NCBI GenBank assembly: GCA_026415715.1
Contig: JAOAGO010000018.1
Span: forward strand, 1 to 54,527
DNA: 54,527 nucleotides
Direction: 5' to 3'
DNA from: Chitinophagaceae bacterium
GTDB taxonomy: Bacteria > Bacteroidota > Bacteroidia > Chitinophagales > Chitinophagaceae
Shown: piece by piece, positions 34,122-42,903 of the stretch
Position numbering within the stretch: the stretch's first letter is position 1
Layout: each line of letters starts with the position of its first letter
Position numbers and translations under genes: made by a program
The notes under the pieces: model-generated
Told to the model about the DNA's origin: nothing
What the model saw: only the letters and a program-made list of their open reading frames with translations
The model's database searches: none

Positions 34122-34856
34122 ATGAAATTTTTAGCCGGCTTTGTATTTTTTCTTTTGATGGTTTGCTCAGGCTTCGGCCAGAACGACAGGGTAAACGATT
34201 ACAATTTTATTGCATGGACGCAAAGCGTAAATACCTTTACCCTCAGTAAAAAGGTCAGCTATCATGCCGAATACAACTGGCGCAGGGTAAGCGGATTTCG
34301 CCACTGGATGCAAAGCCTTTTGCGTACGGGATTCAATTACAACGTAGCCGACGGTTTGCAAATTCATGCCGGCTATGCGTGGATTGTCAATTTTCCCTAC
34401 GGCGATTATCCTGCTTTTACGTCTGGCACCCTTTCTGAACACAGACTCTATGAGCAACTGCAGTTGCGGCAAACCGTAAAACAATTACAGTTTTCGCACC
34501 GCTTCCGTATTGAACAGCGATGGCTGGAACGAAAAAATTCCTCCGGCCGTTCGTGGGTGTTTATGCATCGTTTCCGTTATCAGTTTCGTACGCTTTACCC
34601 CCTCTGGAAAAAAAACGATAAGCAGGCATATGTTGCGGCAGCCGATGAGTTATTTATCGGCGCAGGGCGAAACCTGGGCATCAATATTTTTGACCAAAAC
34701 AGACTTTTCTTTTTGCTGGGGTACCGGTTCAGCAAACATTTTGCTCTGGAAGCCGGATATATGAACCATACCTTGCAACAGGCCCGCCGGATTAACGGAA
34801 ATACCATCATGCAACGCAATAACGGTATTTTTATCGGAACTCACTTTCAAAAATAA
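34122..34856 (+). CDS. DUF2490 family outer-membrane-type protein
   Basis: 244 aa. Signal peptide MKFLAGFVFFLLMVCSGFGQ, then amphipathic beta-strands rich in aromatic residues: NFIAWTQSVNTFTLSKKVSY, WMQSLLRTGFNYNVADGLQI, RFRIEQRWLERK and FFLLGYRFSKHFALEAGYMN. This is the pattern of the DUF2490 family, predicted outer-membrane barrels of about 220-250 aa whose function is unknown. The C-terminus GIFIGTHFQK places a Phe near the end, as in barrel proteins. It is a single gene facing the small membrane protein gene, 39 bases away. Confidence 0.82.
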   Translation: MKFLAGFVFFLLMVCSGFGQNDRVNDYNFIAWTQSVNTFTLSKKVSYHAEYNWRRVSGFRHWMQSLLRTGFNYNVADGLQIHAGYAWIVNFPYGDYPAFTSGTLSEHRLYEQLQLRQTVKQLQFSHRFRIEQRWLERKNSSGRSWVFMHRFRYQFRTLYPLWKKNDKQAYVAAADELFIGAGRNLGINIFDQNRLFFLLGYRFSKHFALEAGYMNHTLQQARRINGNTIMQRNNGIFIGTHFQK

Positions 34857-34895
34857 CAATCCGTCAGGGATAGCATCGGCCGTAAAAAAATGAAC

Positions 34896-35159
34896 TTACG
34901 GCTCATCCAGGTCTTGAGATTTTTCAGGGAGCCAGTCATACTCGCCTCTGTATGCATACCACCCGAATATGACAAGGCCAATGGCGACTGGCGTAAAAAT
35001 GGCTAAGATAATGACCCACACCACCGGATTATGGATATCTTTATTTCCCCCGGTGCGAATGTGCTGTACAGCCCCGTTTACCAGTTCATAAATGATAAGC
35101 GGCGCAATAAATAAAAACACAAGTCCGAAATACCGTTTAAATACATTGAATTTTTTCAT
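34896..35159 (-). CDS. Small two-helix membrane protein, partner of the MHS-type transporter
   Basis: 87 aa. Two membrane helices (FGLVFLFIAPLIIYELVNGA and VVWVIILAIFTPVAIGLVIF) are joined by a short charged loop. The C-terminus is acidic (EYDWLPEKSQDLDEP). The ATG follows the transporter stop by three bases, so they share an mRNA. Small integral proteins in such positions may be transporter accessory subunits; this is inference. No named family is claimed. Confidence 0.7.
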   Translation of the reverse strand: MKKFNVFKRYFGLVFLFIAPLIIYELVNGAVQHIRTGGNKDIHNPVVWVIILAIFTPVAIGLVIFGWYAYRGEYDWLPEKSQDLDEP

Positions 35160-35162
35160 GCC

Positions 35163-36668
35163 TTAGTCTTTGATGTTAGGGTCTATCTTGTTTCGCAGAT
35201 ACAATGACCCGATAACAAAACATAGCCCGGCCACACCCATCGGGTACCACAGTCCTACCAACGGGTCATTAGTGAAAGTAGAAGTAAGCAAGAGTCCGAT
35301 AAACGGAACCAGCCCGCCGAAAATTCCGTTTCCGATGTGATAGGGCAGCGACAGGGATGTGTATCGGATGCGGGTGGGGAACATTTCTACAAGAAACGCC
35401 GCTATCGGCCCGTAAACCATCGTAACGTATAAAATCAAAAGAAAAACCAGCCCTACAAATTTTCGATATACGGGAATCGGCAATGTTTTGTTATTGAATT
35501 CCGCTAAAAGAATTTCTGCATCACCTTGGGTTCTGGTTTTCTGAAGAATAGCCGTTGCCCGGCCTCCTTTTTCAAAGCTTAATATCTTTTCCGTTTTTGC
35601 ATTCAGGGGCAGTTGTGCGGTTATGTTTTTTACGGAATCCGGATGATTTAAAATATTCCCGGTCCAGTTTTTTGGGTCTGCATCTTTCAGAAAAACAGAA
35701 AACACAGGCCTGTAGGTCAACACGGCCAATGCCAAACCGGCCATCATAATCCATTTCCGCCCGATTCTGTCGCTCAGCCATCCGAAAAAAATAAAAAAAG
35801 GAGTGGCCAGCGCAATGGCCCACAACATAACCGTTCGGCTTTGCTCAAAATTGATATGGCATTTTGTTTCCAGAAAATTCTGTGCATAAAACTGTCCTGT
35901 GTACCAAACAACCCCTTGTCCCATTACGGCGCCAAACAAAGCCAGTAAAACCATTTTAAAGTTTGCTTTATGGCGAAAACTTTCGGTAAGCGGGTTTTTT
36001 GAGGTTTTTCCCTGTTGTTTCAACCGGGCAAACAAAGGCGATTCCTGCATTTTCAGCCGGATGTATATGGAAAGAATAACCAGCAGCACGGAAATCCAGA
36101 ACGGGTATCGCCAGCCGCCCCAATGAGCCAGAAATGCAGAGTCAGACATGGAAGATTTTACGACGAGAATAACACCCAGCGCCAGAAACAATCCCAAAGT
36201 AGCCGTGGTTTGTATCCAGCTTGTATAAAGCCCTCTTTTATCAGACGGGGCATGTTCGGCCACATAAGTGGCGGCCCCGCCGTATTCGCCGCCAAGCGCC
36301 AGGCCCTGAACCAAACGGAGTAACAAAACCAGCACCGGTGCGGCCAAACCAATCTCTTCGTAGGTGGGAATGCAACCGATAAGAAAAGTTGATAGGCCCA
36401 TCAGTAAAAGAGTCAGCAAAAAAGTATATTTTCTTCCGGCTCTGTCGCCCAGCCGGCCAAAAACCAATGCTCCGAAAGGCCGCACTATGAATCCGGCAGC
36501 AAAAATGGCTAAGGTGTTCAGCAACGCTGCCGTTGGATTATCCTGAGGAAAAAATTTTTTTGAAATAACGGTGGAAAGCATTCCGAAAATATAAAAATCA
36601 TACCACTCAATTACGGTGCCCGCAGACGATGCGGCAATAACGGTTCTGATGTCGGTAGATTTGTTCAT
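35163..36668 (-). CDS. MFS transporter of the metabolite:H+ symporter (MHS) type
   Basis: 501 aa. The MHS group (ProP, KgtP, ShiA) is indicated by SSAGTVIEWYDFYIFGMLST at the N-terminus, FGRLGDRAGRKYTFLLTLLL in loop 2-3, and QGLALGGEYGGAATYVAEHA. The second loop signature is FGWLSDRIGRKWIMMAG. It is longer than typical MHS proteins (430-450) because of a soluble insertion of about 80 residues between helices 8 and 9 (KDADPKNWTGNILNHPDSVK onward). It is divergent from acs and co-transcribed with the small membrane protein, so a short carboxylate such as acetate, propionate or pyruvate is a fair but unproven substrate guess. Confidence 0.88.
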   Translation of the reverse strand: MNKSTDIRTVIAASSAGTVIEWYDFYIFGMLSTVISKKFFPQDNPTAALLNTLAIFAAGFIVRPFGALVFGRLGDRAGRKYTFLLTLLLMGLSTFLIGCIPTYEEIGLAAPVLVLLLRLVQGLALGGEYGGAATYVAEHAPSDKRGLYTSWIQTTATLGLFLALGVILVVKSSMSDSAFLAHWGGWRYPFWISVLLVILSIYIRLKMQESPLFARLKQQGKTSKNPLTESFRHKANFKMVLLALFGAVMGQGVVWYTGQFYAQNFLETKCHINFEQSRTVMLWAIALATPFFIFFGWLSDRIGRKWIMMAGLALAVLTYRPVFSVFLKDADPKNWTGNILNHPDSVKNITAQLPLNAKTEKILSFEKGGRATAILQKTRTQGDAEILLAEFNNKTLPIPVYRKFVGLVFLLILYVTMVYGPIAAFLVEMFPTRIRYTSLSLPYHIGNGIFGGLVPFIGLLLTSTFTNDPLVGLWYPMGVAGLCFVIGSLYLRNKIDPNIKD

Positions 36669-36763
36669 GGAACAATCAAATTAAATCATTTTGTCGGCCT
36701 GAATCAACAAGTTGTATAATGCTATATATTGGGATGTTGTATTTTTAAACTTAAAAACAGCGT

Positions 36764-38713
36764 ATGGCCTACCCGTTTCAGATAACCTCAGTTGAGCAAT
36801 ATAAAGAGTATTATAAAAAAAGCATAGAAAGTCCGGAACTTTTTTGGGATGAAATAGCCCGAAATTTTCATTGGAAAAAAAAATGGGAAACCGTACTGGA
36901 GTGGAATTTTACCGAGCCCCGCGTAAGATGGTTCGAAGGCGCAAAGCTGAACATCACGGAAAACTGCATTGACCGTCATCTGGAAACGGCAGCACAACGT
37001 ACGGCCATTATTTGGGAACCGAATGACCCTTCGGAAGCAGTTCGCCTCATTACTTACGACGATTTACATAAAAACGTTTGCACAGCAGCCCGCATGCTGA
37101 AAAACCTGGGTGTTAACAAAGGCGACAGGGTGTGTATTTACATGGGCATGGTGCCCGAGCTGGTATTTACCGTGTTGGCATGTGCAAGAATCGGCGCCAT
37201 TCACAGTGTCATCTTCGGTGGTTTCAGCGCTCAAAGTATTGCCGACCGGATACAGGATGCACAGGCGACATTTTTTATAACATGCGACGGCGCCTTCAGG
37301 GGTGAAAAAACTATACCGCTGAAATCCATAGCCGATGAAGCGCTCACCTTGACGGATTCGGTAAAAAAAGTAATTGTTTTTCGCCGAACAAATTCTCAGA
37401 TTGAAATGAAAGCAGGGCGCGATGTCTGGTGGCACGAAGCCATGAACGAAGCCGAACAACAACTCTCTGCAGAGGGCAGCATTTCATTTCCGGCAGAAGA
37501 AATGGATGCCGAAGACCCTCTGTTTATCCTGTACACATCAGGCTCTACCGGAAAACCGAAAGGGGTAGTACATACTTGTGGCGGATATATGGTATGGACA
37601 ACCTTTACTTTCGTAAACGTATTTCAATACAACCCCGGCGATATTCATTTTTGTACGGCAGATATCGGGTGGATCACTGGACACAGTTATATAGTGTACG
37701 GCCCTCTGTGTGCAGGCGCTACCGTACTAATGTTTGAAGGAATTCCTACCTGGCCCGATGCCGGACGGCTTTGGGATATTGTACAAAAGCACAGGGTAAA
37801 TATTTTATACACTGCGCCAACAGCTATCCGAAGCCTTATGACTTTCGGAACATCGCCTTTTCAGGAAAAAGACCTGTCCTCATTGAAAGTGTTGGGAAGC
37901 GTGGGTGAACCCATTAATGAAGAAGCCTGGCATTGGTTTAGTGAACACGCAGGCAACAATCAATGTCCGCTGGCAGATACCTGGTGGCAAACAGAAACCG
38001 GGGGCATCATGATTAGCAATCTGGCCGGAATTACACCTTCCCGGCCGGCATGGGCTACTTTACCTTTGCCCGGTGTACAACCCGTTTTGGTTGATGAAAA
38101 CGGAAATGAAGTAATTACACCCGACGAAAACGGCTATCTGAAAGGTAACCTTTGCATAAAAGCCCCCTGGCCGGGCATACTGAGAACCACCTGGGGCGAC
38201 CATGAAAGATGCCGGAAAAATTATTTTGCTACGTACAAAAACCTGTATTTTACCGGCGACGGCGCCTGGAAAGATGCAGAAGGAAACTATCGCATAACCG
38301 GCAGAGTGGATGATGTGCTGAACGTTAGCGGACACCGAATCGGCACGGCCGAAGTGGAAAATGCCATAAACCAACATCCCGCTATTGTAGAGAGTGCAGT
38401 AGTCGGGTTTCCTCATGATATAAAGGGTCAGGGCATTTATGCCTTTGTGGTCAGAGAGCCTCAGTCTGTTTCTTCCCGGCCCGATGAAGACGCTACCCGA
38501 AACGAAATTGTTCAAACCGTAGCCCGAATCATCGGCCCTATTGCAAAGCCCGATAAAATTCAGTTCGTGAGCGGCCTTCCCAAAACCCGCAGCGGTAAAA
38601 TTATGCGGCGCATCTTGCGCAAAATAGCAGAAGGAGACACCTCAAACCTCGGCGATACCACCACATTGCTGGATCCGTCGGTAGTGGATGAAATTAAAAA
38701 AGGCCGGTTGTAA
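36764..38713 (+). CDS. acs: Acetyl-coenzyme A synthetase
   Basis: 649 aa, the standard Acs length (~650). It converts acetate, ATP and CoA to acetyl-CoA via acetyl-AMP. The start AYPFQITSVEQYKEYYKKSI matches the Acs N-terminus. Motifs are YTSGSTGKPKGVVHTCGGYM (A3), DTWWQTETGGIMISNLAG (A5), YFTGDGAWKDAEGNYRITGR (A7) and the acetylatable lysine site PKTRSGKIMRRIL. The P-loop and the Trp of the acetate pocket (TWWQTETG) favour acetate over longer acids. It is divergent from an MHS-type transporter. Confidence 0.96.
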   Translation: MAYPFQITSVEQYKEYYKKSIESPELFWDEIARNFHWKKKWETVLEWNFTEPRVRWFEGAKLNITENCIDRHLETAAQRTAIIWEPNDPSEAVRLITYDDLHKNVCTAARMLKNLGVNKGDRVCIYMGMVPELVFTVLACARIGAIHSVIFGGFSAQSIADRIQDAQATFFITCDGAFRGEKTIPLKSIADEALTLTDSVKKVIVFRRTNSQIEMKAGRDVWWHEAMNEAEQQLSAEGSISFPAEEMDAEDPLFILYTSGSTGKPKGVVHTCGGYMVWTTFTFVNVFQYNPGDIHFCTADIGWITGHSYIVYGPLCAGATVLMFEGIPTWPDAGRLWDIVQKHRVNILYTAPTAIRSLMTFGTSPFQEKDLSSLKVLGSVGEPINEEAWHWFSEHAGNNQCPLADTWWQTETGGIMISNLAGITPSRPAWATLPLPGVQPVLVDENGNEVITPDENGYLKGNLCIKAPWPGILRTTWGDHERCRKNYFATYKNLYFTGDGAWKDAEGNYRITGRVDDVLNVSGHRIGTAEVENAINQHPAIVESAVVGFPHDIKGQGIYAFVVREPQSVSSRPDEDATRNEIVQTVARIIGPIAKPDKIQFVSGLPKTRSGKIMRRILRKIAEGDTSNLGDTTTLLDPSVVDEIKKGRL

Positions 38714-38878
38714 AAATAGGCGGTAAAATCAGTTGCAGGAATTTCTGTAAGCTATGCATGCGCTGAAATTTTTACTGCATTTTTATTACAAAAAGGAATC
38801 CGTATTTTTAACAATTCAACGGAGCGTTACCGTTATGTTTTCTGAGCGTGAAAGAAATAATGTTAACGAACATATTCT

Positions 38879-39871
38879 ATGAAAAAAAGTAAATTCCTAA
38901 GCAACCTGTCATCCGTTCTGTATTAGTTCGGATGGGGATTGCTGGTACAAATCGTATTGTTGAATATCAGCTCAGCCTTATATGCTGATAAACTGACCCG
39001 TTATTTTACAAACCTGCCGGAAGGGTATTCAAACAGGGGAAAGGATGTTTTTACCCGCTCATGGAAACTGTTTTCCGGCCCCGGGTATAATCGCCCCAAA
39101 ACAACAACGACGCCCACCTTCAGCCATGATACCGTTTTGCTGAAAACAAGCAAAGGATTAAGCATTGAAGGCTGGTACGGAAAAACGGATTCGGCCTCCA
39201 AAGGAACCGTTATTTTATTTCACGGCCTTACGGTTACCAAATCCTCTTTGCTCGACGAAGCAAACGATTTTCGGTACATGGGCTATAATGTGTTTTTGAT
39301 AGACTTTCGCGGACACGGCAACAGTGCGGGAAATATAACTACACTGGGCGTAAAGGAAGCCGAAGAAGTAGAACTGGCCTTCCGGTATATCCAATCAACA
39401 GGCGAAAAAAATATTTTTTTATACAGCTCTTCCATGGGAGCGGTGGCGGTAAGCAGAGCCTTGGCAAAACACGGCATCAAACCATTCGGAATTATTCTGG
39501 AAATGCCCTTCTTAAACCTGCTTTCCTTTTTACGGCGCAGGGCAGAAATGCTCGGCTTCCCGAGCGAACCGTTTGCCTTTCTCACCACATTCTGGATCGG
39601 CATAGAACGGGGATTTAAAGGCTTCAGACACAGTATGAACCGTTATATGAAAGAAATTCATTGTCCGGTATTGCTTTAATGGGGCAACCGGGACGAACTG
39701 GTATCTCAGAAGGAAATTGAAAAAATGTTTGAAGCCTGCGCCTCCACACAAAAAAAACTAATGATTTATCAGGATGTAGCTCACGAGTCCATTCTCAGAA
39801 AAAGCAAGGCTAAATGGAGAGCTGTCGTGGAAGAATTTATTTCCGGCAACGGCAAATTCACTTTCTTATAA
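38879..39871 (+). pseudogene. Alpha/beta hydrolase interrupted by two in-frame stops
   Basis: One continuous frame runs from ATG 38879 to TAA 39869-39871, broken by TAG at 38924-38926 and TAA at 39677-39679. Reading through gives an exported or membrane-anchored alpha/beta hydrolase of ~330 aa: an N-terminal hydrophobic segment (FGWGLLVQIVLLNISSALYA), the oxyanion region VILFHGLTVTKSSLL, DFRGHGNSAG, the nucleophile elbow YSSSMGAVAV (Ser for the first Gly of GxSxG), then WGNRDELVSQKEIEKMF and DVAHESILRKS carrying the catalytic Asp and His. Both stops are one C-to-T change from Gln codons (CAG, CAA). Frame and motifs are otherwise preserved, so inactivation is recent, or these are sequence errors. 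The 3' end overlaps the convergent transpeptidase gene by 14 bases. Confidence 0.85.
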
Positions 39872-40460
39872 TTACTTTAACTCCGGGATTTACAAAACGA
39901 TATAATTCTTTTACATCTTCATTTTTCATGGAAATACATCCCAGTGTCCAGTTAATGTAATTGTCCACAACATAATCTTCATTTGGCCAGGTACCATGTA
40001 TCCCTATGCCTCCGCCGATACGGGCATGTTTCGGAATTTCTCCTTTTCTTTTTCTTAACTGAAACAATTCAACATCTTCGGCGTTCGGGTAATCCAGCAG
40101 TAAAAACCGGCACCATTTAGAGTGTATCCTTTTGGAAGTTATATAATAAACCCCTTCCGGTGTGTTTCTGTCGCCTTGCATTTTTTTATCTTCCAGGCTG
40201 CTGTTTCCAAATACCACCGGATATGTGGCATACCAACCCAAATCATCATAAACGTTGAGTTCATATTCCGACTTATCTACAATAAGAGTCACATTTCCCA
40301 CGGGTTGGTTATTTTTTATCATTCTCTTTTGCGTTCTTTTCAAAGAATTTTCCTTCACTTCGGCCTGTAACGTTTTGAATACGGCCGCAAGAAAACCGGA
40401 TATCATCAGCGGCAGGTAAATAAAGTTTTTCAGTAAAAACAGAATGGATGACATCGGCAT
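39858..40460 (-). CDS. L,D-transpeptidase family protein (YkuD domain)
   Basis: 200 aa. An N-terminal hydrophobic segment (ILFLLKNFIYLPLMISGFLA) acts as signal or anchor. The YkuD domain begins at NVTLIVDKSEYELNVYDD and includes GDRNTPEGVYYITSK. The catalytic site is complete: His155 in GIHGTW and Cys175 in WTLGCISM. Such enzymes form 3-3 peptidoglycan cross-links or attach proteins to the wall in the periplasm. It is a single gene between the hydrolase pseudogene and kbl. Met1 and Met3 are both possible starts. Confidence 0.88.
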   Translation of the reverse strand: MPMSSILFLLKNFIYLPLMISGFLAAVFKTLQAEVKENSLKRTQKRMIKNNQPVGNVTLIVDKSEYELNVYDDLGWYATYPVVFGNSSLEDKKMQGDRNTPEGVYYITSKRIHSKWCRFLLLDYPNAEDVELFQLRKRKGEIPKHARIGGGIGIHGTWPNEDYVVDNYINWTLGCISMKNEDVKELYRFVNPGVKVIIRK

Positions 40461-40639
40461 GTTTTTTACAGATGAATTCCGTTTTGTTCAATAAACGGAA
40501 ACAGAGTTCAGATTATTGAGAAGGTCTTCACTGTTTTAACCAAAAATTAAATAATTGCCAATTATCCGAAAGTTGAATTCAACAGCTGCCCCATAACTGC
40601 GATATACAAACACGAATAGGCGAAATATCAAAATCAGGT

Positions 40640-40647
40640 TATTTTTG
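40640..40647 (+). promoter_or_regulatory. Candidate -7 box for kbl
   Basis: TATTTTTG, a match to TAnnTTTG, ends 15 bases before the chosen ATG at 40663. A TTG alternative start at 40645 would lie inside the box, which favours the ATG. No TTG at -33 spacing. Confidence 0.4.
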
Positions 40648-40662
40648 TTTCAAATACCTCTT

Positions 40663-41853
40663 ATGAATGAAAATTTTGTAAAAAGAATTTCTCTTGAACT
40701 GGAAGAAATCAAAGCGTCAGGGCTCTATAAATCAGAACGCATTATTGAAAGTCCGCAGGGTGCGGAAATTATGGTAAATGGAAAAAGGGTATTGAATTTT
40801 TGCGCCAACAACTACCTGGGTCTTTCAGGGCATCCCAACGTTATAGCCGCCGCACATCAGGCGCTTGATCAAAGAGGCTATGGTCTCAGCAGCGTACGGT
40901 TTATTTGCGGCACACAAGACATTCATAAAGAACTGGAGCAGAAAATTTCCGCATTTCTTGGCACGGAAGATACAATTCTGTATGCGGCTGCCTTTGATGC
41001 CAACGGCGGGGTATTTGAGCCCTTATTCAATGAACAGGATGCCATCATCTCAGATGCGCTGAATCATGCGAGCATTATTGACGGTATCCGGCTCTGTAAG
41101 GCCCGGCGGTATCGTTACGAACACAATAATATGGAAGACCTTGAAGCCAAACTGAAAGAAGCAGCCGACGCCAGAAGCCGTATTATTGTAACCGACGGTT
41201 CGTTCAGTATGGATGGCACCATTGCACAACTTGATAAAATTACGGAACTGGCCGAGCGATATGATGCCGTGGTGATGATTGACGAATGCCACTCTACCGG
41301 GTTTATCGGAAAAACCGGAAGGGGTACGCATGAATACAGGGGCGTAATGGGAAAGATTGACATTATTACCGGCACGTTGGGTAAAGCGCTGGGCGGCGCT
41401 TCGGGAGGTTTTACTTCGGGGCGCAAAGAAATTATTGATATGCTGCGCCAAAAATCAAGGCCTTACCTGTTCAGCAACACCCTGGCGCCGGCAATCGTAG
41501 GCGCTTCCATCGCTGTAATTGATATGCTTTCAGAAACCACGCACCTGAGAGATAAATTAGAATACAATACAAACTATTTCAGAACAAAAATGACCGAAGC
41601 CGGATTTGACATCAAGCCGGGAATACACCCCATCGTGCCCATAATGCTGTACGATGCCGTGCTGGCTCAGAACATGGCTGCCCGGTTACTGGACGAAGGT
41701 ATTTATGTCATCGGATTTTTCTATCCGGTGGTGCCTAAGGGACAGGCCAGAATACGGGTGCAGCTGAGTGCAGCCCACGAACAGCAACATTTAGACCGCG
41801 CCATAGATGCTTTTTGCAAAGTAGGCAAAGAGTTAGGCGTTTTAAGAAACTGA
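40663..41853 (+). CDS. kbl: Glycine C-acetyltransferase / 2-amino-3-ketobutyrate CoA ligase
   Basis: 396 aa, equal to E. coli Kbl (398). ATG 40663 (MNENFVKRISLELEEIKASG) is taken over a TTG six codons earlier. Alpha-oxoamine synthase motifs are NFCANNYLGLSGHPNVIAAA, GYGLSSVRFICGTQDIHKEL, DALNHASIIDG, MIDECHSTGFIG and the PLP lysine TLGKALGGASGGF (Lys241). FICGTQ favours Kbl over BioF or HemA. Kbl cleaves 2-amino-3-ketobutyrate with CoA to glycine and acetyl-CoA in threonine breakdown. Threonine dehydrogenase (tdh) is not adjacent. Confidence 0.93.
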   Translation: MNENFVKRISLELEEIKASGLYKSERIIESPQGAEIMVNGKRVLNFCANNYLGLSGHPNVIAAAHQALDQRGYGLSSVRFICGTQDIHKELEQKISAFLGTEDTILYAAAFDANGGVFEPLFNEQDAIISDALNHASIIDGIRLCKARRYRYEHNNMEDLEAKLKEAADARSRIIVTDGSFSMDGTIAQLDKITELAERYDAVVMIDECHSTGFIGKTGRGTHEYRGVMGKIDIITGTLGKALGGASGGFTSGRKEIIDMLRQKSRPYLFSNTLAPAIVGASIAVIDMLSETTHLRDKLEYNTNYFRTKMTEAGFDIKPGIHPIVPIMLYDAVLAQNMAARLLDEGIYVIGFFYPVVPKGQARIRVQLSAAHEQQHLDRAIDAFCKVGKELGVLRN

Positions 41854-42003
41854 TCTCAGCAAACATGATCCCGCAGTTTTTTAGAACTGTAATTCACCCC
41901 GTTATCGTTTTTGAAAGAATGTTTTTCAGAAAACGGAAACAAAGCACGGATTACAGGGCTGATGAATTTTTTTATTTCAGGAAAAATTTATTGAAAAAAA
42001 CAC

Positions 42004-42801
42004 TTACTCATCCAGAATTACAAATCGGTCATCATCTTTCAGGAAAGGAAATTTCTGCCGTATGTTTATCAGATGTTCTTTGTGCAGCGTGACGGTAAAT
42101 ACATCTTCTTCGTCTTTTTTATGATACAGAATTTCGCCCAACGGATCAACTACCATGCTGTCGCCGCTGTGATAAATACCGTTGCCGTCATAGCCCACCC
42201 GGTTTACGCCCACAACATAACATTGATTTTCGATGGCCCTTGCCTGCAAAAGAATTTTCCAGGCTTGACTTCTTTTTTCAGGCCAGTTGGCCACATAGAC
42301 CAACACATCATACTCGGCCTCATTTTGCGGCACCGATGACTGACGGGCCCATACCGGAAACCGCAGGTCGTAACAAATCTGAAGGTTAATTTTCCAGCCG
42401 TTTACGGAGGCAACGAGTCTTTTTTTGCCGGGTGTATAGTATTTATCCTCGCCCGAAAAAGCAAAAAGATGCCTTTTGTCATACGTCGCCATTTCAGCGG
42501 TAGGCAGCATCCAAACCAGGCGATTGAAGTAGTGATTGTTTTCTCTGATAATCAGGCTGCCGGTTAATATGATGCGATGCTCGGCGGCTATCTTCTTCAT
42601 CCATTGTATGGAATTTCCTTCCATGGTTTCGGCTAAATTTTCGGGGCGCATGCTGAATCCGGTGCTGAACATTTCGGGTAAAATAACACAATGGGTTTTT
42701 TCCTCAATAGCCGCAATTTTCTTTTCCAGCATGGAAAGATTAGCTGCTTTATCCTCCCAGAAAAGATCAGTTTGAATCAGTGTAATGCTGAGGTGCGACA
42801 T
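42004..42801 (-). CDS. Nitrilase/omega-amidase family hydrolase (YafV/Nit2-like)
   Basis: 265 aa. ATG 42801 gives MSHLSITLIQTDLFWEDKAA, the family start; a frame extension of 10 codons is not conserved. The Glu-Lys-Cys triad is visible: Glu43 in LPEMFSTGF, Lys109 in TYDKRHLFAFSGED, Cys143 in LQICYDLRFPVWARQ. EMFSTGF with KRHLFAFSGED and CYDLRFPVWAR fits omega-amidases, which hydrolyse 2-oxoglutaramate or 2-oxosuccinamate in methionine salvage. It is a single gene, and the exact substrate is inferred. Confidence 0.88.
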   Translation of the reverse strand: MSHLSITLIQTDLFWEDKAANLSMLEKKIAAIEEKTHCVILPEMFSTGFSMRPENLAETMEGNSIQWMKKIAAEHRIILTGSLIIRENNHYFNRLVWMLPTAEMATYDKRHLFAFSGEDKYYTPGKKRLVASVNGWKINLQICYDLRFPVWARQSSVPQNEAEYDVLVYVANWPEKRSQAWKILLQARAIENQCYVVGVNRVGYDGNGIYHSGDSMVVDPLGEILYHKKDEEDVFTVTLHKEHLINIRQKFPFLKDDDRFVILDE

Positions 42802-42903
42802 TTTTATGACCGTTGGTATTTTTAATGACAAATTTCAGATTCCTGAAAAAATTTTTTCAAATTAACAGCTCTTTATGCTCATGGAGTTCAACAGAAATGA
42901 TTT

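Noticed and set aside
34879-34902. GCCGTAA/TTACGGC hairpin between DUF2490 and the small membrane protein gene
   Set aside because: The stem overlaps the stop codon of the minus-strand gene and has no U-tract on either strand, so it is not called a terminator.
38879-39871. Genetic code change (TAG/TAA read as Gln)
   Set aside because: TAA and TAG end many other intact genes here at the expected family lengths, so a global reassignment is excluded.
41814-42092. Open frame overlapping the ends of kbl and the nitrilase gene
   Set aside because: It is a shadow across two well-supported genes in other frames, with no coding character in the gap between them.
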